The notes: a model not told the origin generated them from the letters alone. Numbered from the stretch's first letter, positions 7,547-17,504 are shown. The stretch is DNA of 64,000 nt from Paracoccus onubensis (GCF_003591515.1 NZ_QZCG01000016.1:47904-111903); one strand, 5' to 3'. Made by a program: numbers and translations.

Positions 7547-8251
7547 TTACCGGCCACGCGGACCGCGCGGCGACGGCCCTTCCTGAGCCTCAGCAGCGCG
7601 ACGATCGCGGGCTTGCGGATCATGTTCCATGATCTCGCCCTTGAAGATCCACACCTTGACGCCGATGATCCCGTAAGGGGTCGAAGCCTCGGCCAACGCG
7701 TAATCGATATCGGCACGCAGCGTGTGCAGCGGCACACGGCCTTCGCGATACCATTCGGTCCGTGCAATCTCGGCACCGCCAAGACGGCCCGCGACATTCA
7801 CCCGGATACCCAAGGCACCCATGCGCATCGCGTTCTGCACCGAGCGTTTCATGGCACGGCGGAACGATACCCGACGCTCAAGCTGCTGCGCGATCGATTC
7901 CGCGACCAGAGCAGCGTCAACTTCCGGTTTACGGACTTCGACGATGTTCAGGTGCAACTCGCTGCTGGTGTAATTCGCCAGCTTCTTGCGCAGTTCTTCG
8001 ATATCGGCGCCTTTTTTGCCGATGATCACGCCCGGACGCGCCGCATGAATCGTCACGCGGCATTTCTTGTGCGGACGCTCGATGATGACGCGGCTGATAC
8101 CGGCCTGTTTGGCCTCTTTCTTGATGAAGTCCCGGATTTTCAGGTCTTCAAGCAACAGATCGCCATATTCCTTGTCATCCGCATACCAGCGGCTGTCCCA
8201 GGTGCGGTTGACCTGGAGGCGCATCCCGATGGGGTTAACCTTCTGACCCAT
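7547..8251 (-). CDS. rpsC: 30S ribosomal protein S3
   Basis: A 234-residue S3 with an N-terminal type II KH domain (GVIIGKKG loop at residues 74-81) and the C-terminal S3 domain ending in a charged Arg/Glu tail. It forms part of the mRNA entry tunnel and helicase surface of the 30S subunit. Its ATG overlaps the rplV stop by one base (TAATG), implying coupled translation. Confidence 0.98.
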   Translation of the reverse strand: MGQKVNPIGMRLQVNRTWDSRWYADDKEYGDLLLEDLKIRDFIKKEAKQAGISRVIIERPHKKCRVTIHAARPGVIIGKKGADIEELRKKLANYTSSELHLNIVEVRKPEVDAALVAESIAQQLERRVSFRRAMKRSVQNAMRMGALGIRVNVAGRLGGAEIARTEWYREGRVPLHTLRADIDYALAEASTPYGIIGVKVWIFKGEIMEHDPQARDRRAAEAQEGPSPRGPRGR

Positions 8252-8631
8252 TATGCTTGCTCCTCGACTGCGCGCACCTTGATGGTGATTTCCGAAAACG
8301 GCTTCATGATCCGGCCATACCGGCCACGCGCCCGCGGACGACCGCGCTTCATCACCAGGTTCTTACCGACCCATGCTTCGGCGACGATCAGGTTATCGAC
8401 GTCGAGATTGTGGTTGTTCTCGGCGTTGGCGATTGCCGACTGAAGGCATTTCTTCACATCGCCTGCAATACGCTTATGCGAGAACGTCAGGTCGGTCAGT
8501 GCGCGCTCGACCTTTTTGCCGCGGATCAACCCGGCGACAAGGTTCAGCTTCTGAGGCGAAACGCGCAGCATGCGGGTTTTCGCCATCGCTTCGTTTTCCG
8601 CCACGCGGCGCGGATTCTTTTCCTTACCCAT
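8251..8631 (-). CDS. rplV: 50S ribosomal protein L22
   Basis: A 126-residue L22 with the standard core (RVSPQKLNLVAGLIRGK near the N-terminus) and the long beta-hairpin region that lines the peptide exit tunnel (KRGRPRARGRYGRI near residues 94-108), the site where macrolide resistance changes arise. No insertion or deletion is apparent there. It is translationally coupled to rpsC downstream and lies 5 bp after rpsS. Confidence 0.98.
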   Translation of the reverse strand: MGKEKNPRRVAENEAMAKTRMLRVSPQKLNLVAGLIRGKKVERALTDLTFSHKRIAGDVKKCLQSAIANAENNHNLDVDNLIVAEAWVGKNLVMKRGRPRARGRYGRIMKPFSEITIKVRAVEEQA

Positions 8632-8636
8632 GACGA

Positions 8637-8915
8637 TTACTTCCTTTTGGCTTTTTTGTCCGCCGCGTGACCGTAATAGGTCCGGGTGGGCGAATATTCA
8701 CCGAATTTCTGACCGATCATCTCTTCCGAAACGTTCACCGGGATATGCTTGTGCCCATTGTAAACGCCAAAGGTAAGACCGACGAATTGCGGCAGAATGG
8801 TCGAACGACGCGACCAGATCTTGATAACGTCGGATTTCCCCGACTCGCGGGCTTTTTCCGCTTTCTTGAGCACATAGGCGTCAACAAAGGGGCCCTTCCA
8901 AACAGAACGTGCCAT
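8637..8915 (-). CDS. rpsS: 30S ribosomal protein S19
   Basis: A 92-residue S19, beginning MARSVWKGPFVDAYVLKKAEK, with the conserved RRSTILPQFVG and HIPVNVSEEMIG segments. It binds 16S rRNA with S13 in the 30S head. Gaps to rplB and rplV are 3 and 5 bp, so it lies inside one transcript. Confidence 0.98.
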   Translation of the reverse strand: MARSVWKGPFVDAYVLKKAEKARESGKSDVIKIWSRRSTILPQFVGLTFGVYNGHKHIPVNVSEEMIGQKFGEYSPTRTYYGHAADKKAKRK

Positions 8916-8918
8916 TGA

Positions 8919-9755
8919 TTAACGCCCCTTCCGTGCATGACGCGACCGCAGGATATACTTGTCGGTCGATTTGTTGCTGCGGGTTTTCTTGCCCTTGGTG
9001 TCCTTGCCCCAGGGCGTCACCGGCGTACGGCCACCCGAGGTCCGGCCCTCACCACCACCATGCGGGTGATCGATCGGGTTCATGACGACACCACGAACCG
9101 AAGGACGAATGCCCTTGTGACGGTTGCGGCCCGCCTTACCGATATTCTGGTTCGAGTGATCCGCATTCGACACGGCACCGATGGTAGCCATGCATTCCTG
9201 ACGAACCAGGCGCAACTCACCCGAGGACAGACGGATCTGCGCATAACCGCCATCGCGGCCAACGAATTGCGCATAGGTGCCGGCAGCACGCGCGATCTGA
9301 CCGCCTTTGCCGGGCTTCAGCTCGACATTGTGGACGATCGTTCCGATGGGCATACCGCTGAACGGCATGGCGTTGCCCGGTTTAACGTCGACTTTCGCGC
9401 CGGCAATGATCTTGTCGCCAACGGCCAGACGCTGCGGCGCAAGGATATAGGCGCGCTCGCCATCCTCATAACCGATCAGCGCAATAAAGGCGGTCCGGTT
9501 GGGATCGTATTCGATCCGTTCGACAATTGCGGTCGCGTCGAATTTGTTGCGCTTGAAATCAACGATGCGATACAGGCGCTTTGCCCCGCCGCCCTTGCGG
9601 CGCATGGTGATCCGTCCGGTGTTGTTCCGACCGCCCTTCTTGGTCAACCCCTCGGTAAGGGATTTGACCGGGCGACCTTTCCAAAGCTCCGAACGGTCGA
9701 TCAGAACCAGCCCGCGCTGGCCAGGCGTCGTCGGTTTATACGACTTGAGTGCCAT
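8919..9755 (-). CDS. rplB: 50S ribosomal protein L2
   Basis: A 278-residue L2 with an N-terminal OB-fold RNA-binding part and a C-terminal SH3-like part. The conserved GGGEGRTSGGR loop, with the His-rich MNPIDHPHGGG just before it, lies next to the peptidyl transferase centre. It is 95 bp downstream of rplW, with a strong hairpin in that gap; otherwise it is tightly packed with rpsS. Confidence 0.98.
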   Translation of the reverse strand: MALKSYKPTTPGQRGLVLIDRSELWKGRPVKSLTEGLTKKGGRNNTGRITMRRKGGGAKRLYRIVDFKRNKFDATAIVERIEYDPNRTAFIALIGYEDGERAYILAPQRLAVGDKIIAGAKVDVKPGNAMPFSGMPIGTIVHNVELKPGKGGQIARAAGTYAQFVGRDGGYAQIRLSSGELRLVRQECMATIGAVSNADHSNQNIGKAGRNRHKGIRPSVRGVVMNPIDHPHGGGEGRTSGGRTPVTPWGKDTKGKKTRSNKSTDKYILRSRHARKGR

Positions 9756-9803
9756 CTTTCTGTCTTCCGTTGCTTTGGACCGATCTGGTCCGTTTCAATA
9801 AAA

Positions 9804-9834
9804 CCGCTGCGGCCCCGGAGAAACCGGGGCCGCA
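9804..9834 (-). other. Strong hairpin in the rplW-rplB spacer
   Basis: TGCGGCCCCGG pairs with CCGGGGCCGCA around AGAAA inside the otherwise compact operon. On the minus strand it is followed by GCGGTTTTATTG, so the U-tract is weak. It could be a partial attenuator, an RNA processing site or a stabilising 3' end; the sequence alone does not decide. Confidence 0.6.
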
Positions 9835-9850
9835 GATTCGCAGCCTGATA

Positions 9851-10147
9851 TCAGAGTCCTGTCTCGACGTCGATAGTGTTCCCCTCTTCAAGGGTCACAT
9901 AGGCTTTCTTGACATCGCTCCGGCGGCCAATCTGGCCACGGAAGCGCTTTACCTTGCCTTTGGTGATGGTGGTGTTGACCGCCTTCACCTTGACACCGAA
10001 CAGCGCCTCGACCGCTTCCTTGATCTGCGGCTTGGTGGCGTCATTCTTTACCTGGAAAACAACACCGTTGTTATTCGAGGTCAGCGTCGCCTTTTCGGTA
10101 ATGACCGGCTTGACGATCACGTCGTAATGTTCAGCTTTCGCGCTCAT
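9851..10147 (-). CDS. rplW: 50S ribosomal protein L23
   Basis: A 98-residue L23 with the typical ITEKATL start of the fold and the KPQIKEAVEALFGVKV segment. L23 lies at the tunnel exit and docks trigger factor and SRP. Its start overlaps the rplD end by 4 bases (ATGA), and its stop is followed by the hairpin-containing spacer before rplB. Confidence 0.98.
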   Translation of the reverse strand: MSAKAEHYDVIVKPVITEKATLTSNNNGVVFQVKNDATKPQIKEAVEALFGVKVKAVNTTITKGKVKRFRGQIGRRSDVKKAYVTLEEGNTIDVETGL

Positions 10148-10764
10148 TTCAACCGAGCCTCCAGAGCTTCGACACCAGCCCGCGTGATCACCAGCGTGTC
10201 ACGCTTGAGGATGTCATAGACATTGGCGCCGATCGAAGGCAGGATATCCACGCCTTCGACATTGCGCGCAGCGCGGGCGAAGCTTTCGTTCACTTCGGTC
10301 CCGTCGATGACCAGAACCCGCTTCCAGCCGTTTTCCTTGACGGCCTTGGCGACTGCAGAAGTCTTGGCTTCCGCAAGATTCAGATCCTCGATCACCACCA
10401 GCTCACCCGCATTGGCTTTCGCCGACAGGGCATGTTTCAGGCCAAGCGCGCGCACTTTCTTCGGCAGATCGAACGCGTGGCTGCGCGGGGTCGGGCCTTT
10501 GTAGACGCCACCCTTGCGGAAGATCGGAGCCTTGCGGCTGCCGTGACGAGCACCGCCGGTGCCCTTCTGGCGATAGATCTTCTTGGTCGAGTAGCTGACT
10601 TCCGACTTGGTCAGCACCGAATGGGTACCAGCCTGCGCTTTTGCCCGCTGCCAGCGCACGACGCGCTGCAGAAGATCGCCACGCGGCTCCAGCCCGAAAA
10701 CCTCGTCGCTCAGATCGATCGACCCGGCTTTGCCGGAGTCCAGCTTGATCACATCGAGTTTCAT
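10144..10764 (-). CDS. rplD: 50S ribosomal protein L4
   Basis: A 206-residue L4 with the tunnel-lining loop (KIYRQKGTGGARHGSRKAPIF region) intact. In enterobacteria L4 is the autogenous regulator of the S10 operon; whether that holds here is not known. Starts and stops overlap by 4 bases with both rplC and rplW, so the three genes are translationally coupled. Confidence 0.98.
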   Translation of the reverse strand: MKLDVIKLDSGKAGSIDLSDEVFGLEPRGDLLQRVVRWQRAKAQAGTHSVLTKSEVSYSTKKIYRQKGTGGARHGSRKAPIFRKGGVYKGPTPRSHAFDLPKKVRALGLKHALSAKANAGELVVIEDLNLAEAKTSAVAKAVKENGWKRVLVIDGTEVNESFARAARNVEGVDILPSIGANVYDILKRDTLVITRAGVEALEARLK

Positions 10765-11681
10765 TGCTTGTCTCCTTCGGGCGCGGAGCCATCGGTTGCG
10801 GCGCCGTCATCAGCCGGAGCCTCATCTGCCTTGTCGGCATTCGCGTCGGCAGCGGCCTTGTCGGCCTCGATGGAAGCTTCCGCTTCCTTCAATGCGGCTT
10901 CTTCGGCGGCGGCGGCTTCAGCTTCGGCGGCCTTGCGTGCGGCTTCTTCGTCGGCAGCGGCCTGTGCGGCAGCTTCCTCGGCCAGACGCTTCGCTTCTGC
11001 TGCGGCCGATTTCAGCGCGGCAGGGAAGATCACGTTTTCGGGCAGTGCCTTCTTGACGGCATCCTTGATCGTGACCCAGCCACCCTTTGAACCGGGAACC
11101 GAGCCCTTGACCATGATCAGGCCCCGGTCCGCATCGGTGCGGACGACCTGCAGGTTCTGGGTAGTCACGCGGACCGCGCCCAGATGGCCAGCCATTTTCT
11201 TGCCCTTGAACACCTTGCCGGGGTCCTGACACTGACCGGTCGAGCCATGCGAGCGGTGGCTGATCGAGACGCCGTGCGAGGCGCGCAGACCGCCGAAATT
11301 GTGCCGCTTCATCGCACCCGCGAAACCCTTACCGATCGAGATGCCGGCGATATCCACATACTGACCCGAGAAATAATGGTCAGCCGTGATTTCCTCACCC
11401 ACATTGATCAGGTTCTCTTCGGCCACGCGGAATTCGGCAACCTTGCGCTTGGGCGCAACGGATGCCCGGGCGAAATGCCCCCGCATCGCAGCCGTGGTCC
11501 GCTTGGCCTTCGCTTCGCCAGCACCAAGCTGAACGGCGGTATAACCGTCGCGATCAGCCGTGCGCTGTGCGACGACCTGCAGATTGTCCAGTTGCAGGAC
11601 GGTCACCGGCACCTGCCGGCCATCCTCGAGGAACAGCCGGGTCATGCCCAGCTTCTTGGCGATAACTCCAGTACGCAACAT
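10761..11681 (-). CDS. rplC: 50S ribosomal protein L3 with long acidic Ala/Glu-rich C-terminal tail
   Basis: Residues 1-~220 form a normal L3, including HRSHGSTGQCQDPGKVFKG, with Gln150 at the position methylated by PrmB in E. coli. Residues ~221-306 are an added tail of Ala, Glu, Asp and Lys (AAAEAKRLAEEAAAQ, then an Asp/Ala/Pro stretch ending EGDKQ) that should form a charged helix followed by a disordered acidic end. L3 organises the 23S 3' domain near the peptidyl transferase centre. A tailed L3 of this kind is, as far as I recall, common in Rhodobacterales; its role is unknown. The gene is coupled to rplD by a 4-base overlap. Confidence 0.97.
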   Translation of the reverse strand: MLRTGVIAKKLGMTRLFLEDGRQVPVTVLQLDNLQVVAQRTADRDGYTAVQLGAGEAKAKRTTAAMRGHFARASVAPKRKVAEFRVAEENLINVGEEITADHYFSGQYVDIAGISIGKGFAGAMKRHNFGGLRASHGVSISHRSHGSTGQCQDPGKVFKGKKMAGHLGAVRVTTQNLQVVRTDADRGLIMVKGSVPGSKGGWVTIKDAVKKALPENVIFPAALKSAAAEAKRLAEEAAAQAAADEEAARKAAEAEAAAAEEAALKEAEASIEADKAAADANADKADEAPADDGAATDGSAPEGDKQ

Positions 11682-11692
11682 GAGCCGCCCCC

Positions 11693-12001
11693 TTATACCT
11701 TGATCTCGACATCAACGCCGGCGGCGAGGTCGAGCTTCATCAGGGCGTCAACGGTCTGCGGCGTCGGATCGACGATATCCAGCAGACGCTTATGCGTGCG
11801 GATTTCCCACTGGTCGCGCGATTTCTTGTCGACATGCGGGCCGCGCAGGACGGTGAATTTCTCGATCTTGTTCGGCAGCGGGATCGGTCCGCGAACGGTC
11901 GCACCGGTGCGCTTGGCCGTGTTGACGATTTCCTGGGTACTGGCATCCAGCACGCGGTAATCGAAGGCCTTCAGCCGGATACGGATATTCTGGCTTTGCA
12001 T
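11693..12001 (-). CDS. rpsJ: 30S ribosomal protein S10 (NusE)
   Basis: A 102-residue S10, beginning MQSQNIRIRLKAFDYR. Besides its 30S role it is NusE, which bridges NusG and NusB in antitermination and couples transcription to translation. The frame is open upstream to 12079, but ATG 12001 fits the family start and has GAGGGA about 8 bases before it. It follows tuf after a true terminator and a ~140-base leader, so it appears to begin a separate transcription unit. Confidence 0.97.
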   Translation of the reverse strand: MQSQNIRIRLKAFDYRVLDASTQEIVNTAKRTGATVRGPIPLPNKIEKFTVLRGPHVDKKSRDQWEIRTHKRLLDIVDPTPQTVDALMKLDLAAGVDVEIKV

Positions 12002-12143
12002 TACATCATCCCTCGAATGGGGAGTTCCAGTTGAGAGGCAGACCCCGCACCGCGCGACGCCTGCTTCGAACCGCTTCAAAATGGCAGACCGGCGAATTAA
12101 CCGCCGGTTTACCGAATAGCAATCCCTTTTTCAGGGAATTTCG
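12002..12143 (-). promoter_or_regulatory. Leader region of rpsJ (S10) unit
   Basis: About 140 bases between the tuf terminator and rpsJ hold at least two hairpins on the minus strand: AGGGA-centred 12123-12137, and CCGGCG/CGCCGG at 12089-12107. A promoter must lie here if the tuf terminator is efficient, but I cannot point to convincing -35/-10 boxes. An autogenous leader is possible; no resemblance to the E. coli S10 leader is evident by eye. Confidence 0.45.
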
Positions 12144-12170
12144 AAAAATCAGCCACCCGAAGGCGGCTGA
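12144..12170 (-). terminator. Terminator after tuf (first copy)
   Basis: On the minus strand TCAGCCGCC pairs with GGTGGCTGA (one G-T wobble) around a TTCG tetraloop (12170-12149), followed by TTTTT (12148-12144). It lies 14 bp after the tuf stop. Confidence 0.9.
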
Positions 12171-12184
12171 TCGCATTATCCGTA

Positions 12185-13360
<1,176 letters not shown>

Positions 13361-13408
13361 GATTGGCTCCTTTTCGTTCTTCGAAGATGCGCCCGAGGGC
13401 GCATCAGA

Positions 13409-15532
13409 TCACGCGTATTTCTTTTGAATTTCGTCCGAGATATTCTGCGGAACGGCCTCGTAATGCGAGAACTGCATCGTGAACACCGCACGACCCGAAG
13501 ACATCGAGCGCAGGTTGTTGATATAGCCGAACATGTTTGCCAGCGGCACCGCAGCATCAATGACATTCGCATTGCCGCGGCTGTCCTGTCCGCGGACCAT
13601 GCCGCGACGGCTGGTCAGGTCGCCGATGATCGAACCGGTATATTCCTCCGGCGTCACAACTTCGACCTTCATGATCGGCTCGAGCAGTTTCGCACCGGCC
13701 TTGCGCAGACCTTCACGCATTGCCGCGCGGGAAGCGATCTCGAAGGCCAGAACCGACGAGTCGACATCGTGGAAAGCACCATCAAGCAGTGCGACCTTGA
13801 AATCGATCACCGGGAAACCGGCCAGCGGACCGGAATCCATCACCGATTTGATGCCTTTCTCGACGCCCGGAATATATTCCTTCGGCACCGCACCGCCGAC
13901 GATGCGCGATTCGAAGGAATACCCCTCGCCCGGCTCGGTCGGCTGAATCTCCAGCTTGACGCGGGCGAACTGGCCCGTGCCGCCGGTCTGCTTCTTGTGG
14001 GTATAGTCGATCTCGGCAGGCTGCGAGATGGTTTCCCGATACGCCACCTGCGGCGCACCGATATTCGCCTCGACCTTGAATTCCCGCTTCATGCGGTCGA
14101 CCAGAATGTCCAGGTGAAGTTCACCCATCCCCTTCATGATCGTCTGACCCGATTCCATATCGGTTTCGACGCGGAAGGACGGATCCTCGGCGGCCAGACG
14201 CTGCAGGGCCAGACCCATCTTTTCCTGATCGGCCTTGGATTTCGGCTCGACGGCGATCTCGATCACCGGCTCGGGGAAGGTCATGGTTTCCAGAACAACC
14301 TGCTTGACCGGATCGCAAAGCGTGTCGCCCGTGGTGGTCTCTTTCAGACCGGCCAGCGCGATGATGTCGCCTGCAAACGCCTCTTCGATCTCGGTGCGGT
14401 CCTTCGAATGCATCAGCATCATCCGGCCGACACGCTCGCGCTTGCCCTTGGTCGAGTTCAGCATGCTGTCGCCCTTCTTCAACACGCCGGAATAGATCCG
14501 GGTGAAGGTCAGCGAACCGACGAAGGGGTCGTTCATGATCTTGAAGGCCAGCGCCGAGAACGGCTCGGAATCATCCGCATTCCGCGGGATATTGCGCTCT
14601 TCGTCCTCGTCATCGGGCGAGAAGCCCATCAGGGTCGGAACGTCTTGCGGGCCCGGCAGGAAGTCGATCACAGCGTTCAGAAGCGGCTGCACACCCTTGT
14701 TCTTGAATGCGGAACCGGCAAGCATCGGGAAGAAGGACAGCGACAGCGTGCCTTTGCGGATCAGCTTGCGCAGCGTATCTGCATCAGGCTCATTGCCTTC
14801 CAGATAGGCTTCCATGGCGGCATCGTCCTGCTCGACGGCAAGTTCGATCATGTTGTTGCGCCACTCGGTCGCCAGATCCGTCAGGCTGTCGCGGATCGGC
14901 TGACGAACCCAGCTTGCGCCAAGATCCTCGCCCGTCCAGACCCATTCTTCCATGGTGATCAGATCGATAATGCCTTCAAGATTATCCTCGGAGCCGATCG
15001 GCAATACGATCGGGCAAGGCGTTCCGCCCGTCCGGTCCTTGACCATCTTCACGCAATTGAAGAAATCGGCACCGATCTTGTCCATCTTGTTGACGAAGAC
15101 CAGACGCGGCACCTTGTAACGGTCAGCCTGACGCCACACCGTCTCGGTCTGCGGCTCGACGCCGGCATTCCCGTCCAGCAGCGCGACAGCGCCGTCAAGA
15201 ACGGCCAGCGAACGCTCAACCTCGATGGTGAAATCGACGTGGCCCGGCGTATCGATGATGTTGAGGCGGTATTTGGTATCCGAGGTACCCTCGGCGGACG
15301 GATCTTCCTGACGCTGCCAGAAAGTCGTGGTCGCAGCCGAAGTGATGGTAATACCGCGCTCGGCTTCCTGTTCCATCCAGTCCATCGTCGAGGCGCCGTC
15401 ATGGGTCTCGCCGATCTTGTGGTTCTTGCCGGTGTAGAACAGGATACGCTCGGTCATCGTGGTCTTGCCGGCATCGATATGAGCCATGATGCCGAAGTTA
15501 CGATAACGCTGTAGCGGATATTCGCGTGCCAT
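13409..15532 (-). CDS. fusA: Elongation factor G
   Basis: A 707-residue translocation GTPase. The G1 AHIDAGKTTMTE is near residues 16-27, then DTPGHVDF and NKMDKIGAD, followed by domains II-V with the domain IV loop containing KQTGGTGQFARVK. It lies in the usual order after rpsG (18 bp) and before tuf (48 bp). Length is normal (E. coli 704). Confidence 0.99.
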   Translation of the reverse strand: MAREYPLQRYRNFGIMAHIDAGKTTMTERILFYTGKNHKIGETHDGASTMDWMEQEAERGITITSAATTTFWQRQEDPSAEGTSDTKYRLNIIDTPGHVDFTIEVERSLAVLDGAVALLDGNAGVEPQTETVWRQADRYKVPRLVFVNKMDKIGADFFNCVKMVKDRTGGTPCPIVLPIGSEDNLEGIIDLITMEEWVWTGEDLGASWVRQPIRDSLTDLATEWRNNMIELAVEQDDAAMEAYLEGNEPDADTLRKLIRKGTLSLSFFPMLAGSAFKNKGVQPLLNAVIDFLPGPQDVPTLMGFSPDDEDEERNIPRNADDSEPFSALAFKIMNDPFVGSLTFTRIYSGVLKKGDSMLNSTKGKRERVGRMMLMHSKDRTEIEEAFAGDIIALAGLKETTTGDTLCDPVKQVVLETMTFPEPVIEIAVEPKSKADQEKMGLALQRLAAEDPSFRVETDMESGQTIMKGMGELHLDILVDRMKREFKVEANIGAPQVAYRETISQPAEIDYTHKKQTGGTGQFARVKLEIQPTEPGEGYSFESRIVGGAVPKEYIPGVEKGIKSVMDSGPLAGFPVIDFKVALLDGAFHDVDSSVLAFEIASRAAMREGLRKAGAKLLEPIMKVEVVTPEEYTGSIIGDLTSRRGMVRGQDSRGNANVIDAAVPLANMFGYINNLRSMSSGRAVFTMQFSHYEAVPQNISDEIQKKYA

Positions 15533-15550
15533 GATGGGCCTTCCTTCCGT

Positions 15551-16021
15551 TTACCAGCGATAATGGCTGAACGCTTTGTTCGCGTCGGCCATCTTGTGAG
15601 TGTCTTCGCGCTTCTTGACGGCGGTACCCCGGCCATTGACGGCGTCGGACAATTCGCCGGCAAGACGCTCTTCCATGGTGTGCTCGTTGCGGTTCTTGGC
15701 GGCGGTGATCAGCCACCGGATCGCCAGAGCTTCACGGCGGATCGGACGGACTTCAACCGGAACCTGATAGGTGGCACCGCCGACGCGGCGCGAACGCACC
15801 TCGACCGAGGGTTTCACGTTGTCGAGGGCTTCGTGGAAGACTTCGATCGGCTCGCGCTTGAGGCGCTGCTCGACCCGGTCGAGCGCGTTGTACACGATGC
15901 GCTCGGCAGTGGACTTCTTGCCGTCAACCATCAGGTTGTTCATGAATTTGGTCAGCACGCGATCGCCAAATTTGGCGTCGGGCAGGATTTCGCGCTTTTC
16001 AGCGGCGTGACGACGGGACAT
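15551..16021 (-). CDS. rpsG: 30S ribosomal protein S7
   Basis: A 156-residue S7, beginning MSRRHAAEKREILPDAKFGD, with the conserved RRVGGATYQVPVEVRP hairpin that contacts the E-site tRNA and mRNA. S7 nucleates assembly of the 30S head and, in E. coli, represses the str operon translationally. It is 12 bp after rpsL. Confidence 0.98.
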   Translation of the reverse strand: MSRRHAAEKREILPDAKFGDRVLTKFMNNLMVDGKKSTAERIVYNALDRVEQRLKREPIEVFHEALDNVKPSVEVRSRRVGGATYQVPVEVRPIRREALAIRWLITAAKNRNEHTMEERLAGELSDAVNGRGTAVKKREDTHKMADANKAFSHYRW

Positions 16022-16033
16022 CTGCCTATCTCC

Positions 16034-16405
16034 TTACTTCGGACGCTTCGCGCCGTATTTCGAACGACGCTGACGACGATCTTTGACACCTTGGGTATCC
16101 AGCACACCGCGCAGGATGTGATAACGGACACCCGGAAGGTCTTTCACACGGCCGCCACGGATCAGCACGACGCTGTGTTCCTGAAGGTTGTGCTTCTCGC
16201 CCGGGATATAGGAAATGACCTCGAAACCATTCGTCAGGCGGACCTTGGCCACCTTACGCATAGCGGAGTTCGGTTTTTTCGGCGTCGTGGTATAGACGCG
16301 CGTGCAGACGCCACGCTTCTGCGGGCATCCTTGAAGGTGCATCGACTTACTGCGTTGCACTCTGGGCTGCCGCGGCTTGCGGATCAGCTGTTGAATAGTC
16401 GGCAT
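16034..16405 (-). CDS. rpsL: 30S ribosomal protein S12
   Basis: A 123-residue S12 of the decoding centre. The two loops where streptomycin resistance arises carry the sensitive wild-type residues: Lys43 in TTPKKPNSA and Lys88 in GGRVKDLPG. It is the first gene of the rpsL-rpsG-fusA-tuf unit, with a consensus promoter about 210 bp upstream at 16612-16640. Confidence 0.99.
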   Translation of the reverse strand: MPTIQQLIRKPRQPRVQRSKSMHLQGCPQKRGVCTRVYTTTPKKPNSAMRKVAKVRLTNGFEVISYIPGEKHNLQEHSVVLIRGGRVKDLPGVRYHILRGVLDTQGVKDRRQRRSKYGAKRPK

Positions 16406-16611
16406 TCGGTTCCCCGTCTTGCTCTGTCAATACTCGCAACCACCGGCTGCGCCACTTCTCGACGGCATCTCACGCGAATCGTGAAACGCCAAACCCATCC
16501 GGCCCCACGAAAAGGGGTGGACGGGAAAATTCCAGAGGATCGGGGCGAACTGGCCCGGATCATGACCACATAGGTTCTGGTACCCAAGGCGGAACTCCGC
16601 CGGGTGCGGGG

Positions 16612-16640
16612 CGTATAGGAGGAATCGGGGGGGCTGTCAA
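16612..16640 (-). promoter_or_regulatory. Sigma-70 type promoter for rpsL-rpsG-fusA-tuf
   Basis: On the minus strand a perfect -35 TTGACA (16640-16635), a 17-bp spacer containing a run of seven C, and a -10 TATACG (16617-16612). The transcript would have a leader of about 200 bases before rpsL, itself containing GGGGTGG/CCACCCC-like self-complementary stretches. It is the best promoter match in the window. Confidence 0.85.
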
Positions 16641-16694
16641 TCCACCGCAGCGGATTTATACCCTGCCCGGTTCGCCATCCGCATATCGGCAATG

Positions 16695-17504
16695 TCAGGA
16701 CGGCAGTTTTCGGAGCGCATCCTGCAGCGCCGTCAGATCGATGTCAAAGCGGCGCTTCAACGCATCCAGCTCCCAGGGCCGACTGTTATGGTCAGGCAAC
16801 CGGAACGCGCTGTCATTCGTGTCGTGACGGCCGCGCAGGAACATGTTGCCGTCATGCAGGGTCACGGTCGGCATATGACAATGCAACTGATGATGCCCCC
16901 AGCCAAACAGGCCCTGACGCGAACCGGCAGGCAGATAGACCGTCTGCCCGCAATTCCAGGTCGAGGCGAATACGCGATGCAGATTGGCCTGCGTTCCGTC
17001 CGCCTCCAGTACGAAACCGCTGGTATAATCGCCACTGACCATCCCGTATTGCCGATATAGCGGTGCAAGATAGGTTTCGAAATCCCTGCGCACCCGGTCG
17101 ATGTAATTCACGGCAACCGCATCGTCGTCATCCAGCCGGAACTGGGCGACGATATCGGTATCCGGATGCAGATATTTCGAGAATGGCGCATTACAGATCT
17201 GGAAATGCTTCCCCGGCGCGATAAATTCCAGCCTGACGACCGGACAATCCGCTACGGTTTCCGCCAGCTCATCCTGCCATTTCTGCGGCATGAGATCGCT
17301 TGCCAGCACGACGAAAAGAAAACCCTGATCACTCTGTGCCCGGATCGAGGGCATCACCACATGCCTGAACCATGCCATCCGAAGCGCAAGGCGGGATTCC
17401 TGAAACAGAAAGGCCCGGCGCTCATCCAGCGAGGCGGGACCGCGTTTGAACCCGCCCGTCGTCAACAGTGAAAAACGGCAAACCCCGATCGGCTGAATCT
17501 TCAT
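16695..17504 (-). CDS. Putative rhamnosyltransferase-family glycosyltransferase, copy A
   Basis: A 269-residue protein that resembles the putative rhamnosyl transferase family. It opens with MKIQPIGVCRFSLL, has a DERRAFLF segment near residue 27, and an Asp cluster DDDDAVAVNYI at 125-135 that would hold the sugar-nucleotide metal ion. It aligns along its length with the neighbour at 17582-18397 (shared CRFS, DERRA, DDDDAVAVNYI, NDS), so the pair are tandem paralogues. ATG 17504 is chosen because homology with the paralogue starts there; an upstream frame to 17675 carries no recognisable sequence. No signal peptide or membrane segment is visible, so it is probably cytoplasmic. The true acceptor and sugar are unknown. 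Confidence 0.8.
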   Translation of the reverse strand: MKIQPIGVCRFSLLTTGGFKRGPASLDERRAFLFQESRLALRMAWFRHVVMPSIRAQSDQGFLFVVLASDLMPQKWQDELAETVADCPVVRLEFIAPGKHFQICNAPFSKYLHPDTDIVAQFRLDDDDAVAVNYIDRVRRDFETYLAPLYRQYGMVSGDYTSGFVLEADGTQANLHRVFASTWNCGQTVYLPAGSRQGLFGWGHHQLHCHMPTVTLHDGNMFLRGRHDTNDSAFRLPDHNSRPWELDALKRRFDIDLTALQDALRKLPS

